Assembly: GCA_964440405.1 (NCBI GenBank)
Contig: CAYTSB010000032.1
Coordinates: 1 to 10,500, forward strand
Direction: 5' to 3'
Length of the DNA stretch: 10,500 nucleotides
Source: DAOSVX01 sp964440405
Lineage (GTDB): Bacteria > Bacillota_I > Bacilli_A > RF39 > UBA660
In this document: in pieces, positions 10,424 to 10,500 of the stretch
Layout of the letters: each line of letters starts with the position of its first letter
How positions within the stretch are numbered: the first letter of the stretch is position 1
Notes under the pieces: generated by a model
Databases searched by the model: none
What the model saw: the letters and a program-made list of their open reading frames with translations, nothing else
What the model was told of the DNA's origin: nothing
Program-made: the position numbers and the translations under genes

Positions 10424-10500
10424 ATGGACAAAAATGAAATCATATCTTCAATTGCTAAAAGAGGAAATGGCGAAATATATCTAGGAGTAGTTGGAGCGGT
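10424..10500 (+). CDS. spoIVA: Stage IV sporulation protein A, N-terminal 25 codons (partial)
   Basis: Only the first 25 residues are in the window and the gene runs off the right edge. They read as a short Ile-rich start followed by IAKRGNGEIYLGVVGAV. In Bacillus SpoIVA the corresponding stretch is IAERTGGDIYLGVVGAV at the same distance from the start, and it leads straight into the Walker A motif. SpoIVA is the ATPase that polymerises on the forespore outer surface and anchors the coat. The start is supported by AAGGAAGGAG (10406-10415), 8 bases before the ATG. The catalytic motifs lie beyond the window and cannot be checked. In Bacillus gpsA separates der from spoIVA; it is not present here. 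Confidence 0.88.
   Translation, partial: MDKNEIISSIAKRGNGEIYLGVVGA

Noticed and set aside
1..10500. UGA recoded to Trp, as in Mollicutes
   Set aside because: No recognised gene has an in-frame TGA and conserved tryptophans are TGG. Absence of TGA stops fits strong AT bias, which favours TAA.

Overview
The window is strongly AT-rich DNA from a spore-forming Bacillota. The evidence is direct. It holds a stage VI sporulation protein F homologue and the first 25 codons of spoIVA, next to Firmicutes housekeeping genes: an RNase J-family protein, FtsK/SpoIIIE, EngB/YsxC and Der/EngA. The genetic code looks standard: Trp is TGG, and every recognised gene ends in TAA or TAG. The low GC, small gene set and compact spacing suit an uncultured Bacilli lineage near the Mollicutes (RF39-like gut bacteria). 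That placement is inference.

Left end (1 to about 1000): no intact gene. This is a degraded accessory region. It holds the 3' end of a single-stranded DNA-binding protein gene that still has its terminator, short minus-strand coding remnants with stops and a frameshift, a strong minus-strand terminator, and a minus-strand promoter firing off the left edge. From 998 to 1688 two XRE-type regulators are divergently transcribed around an inverted-repeat operator candidate.

Centre (1740 to 8997): an all-plus-strand core of a membrane-anchored protein of unknown function, an RNase J2-like protein with an eroded active site, the FtsK/SpoIIIE translocase, EngB, an orphan type IV prepilin-like protein with four cysteines, and Der. 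These genes do not look like a classical operon. Most are followed by an intrinsic terminator and preceded by their own TATAAT box, with the Shine-Dalgarno sequence (often GGTGA) only a few bases further on.

Right end (9003 to 10500): a second small XRE regulator, clearly a paralogue of the one at 998-1204; spoVIF; an unrecognised 233-residue protein; and the start of spoIVA. The spoVIF ribosome-binding site lies inside the 3' arm of the preceding terminator, and a -10 element lies in that hairpin's loop. Only transcripts that start inside the hairpin should expose the ribosome-binding site.

No CRISPR array, tRNA, rRNA or intact mobile element was seen. The most interesting features are the terminator/promoter/ribosome-binding-site overlaps, the catalytically eroded RNase J, the XRE paralogue pair, and the unknown gene between two sporulation genes.
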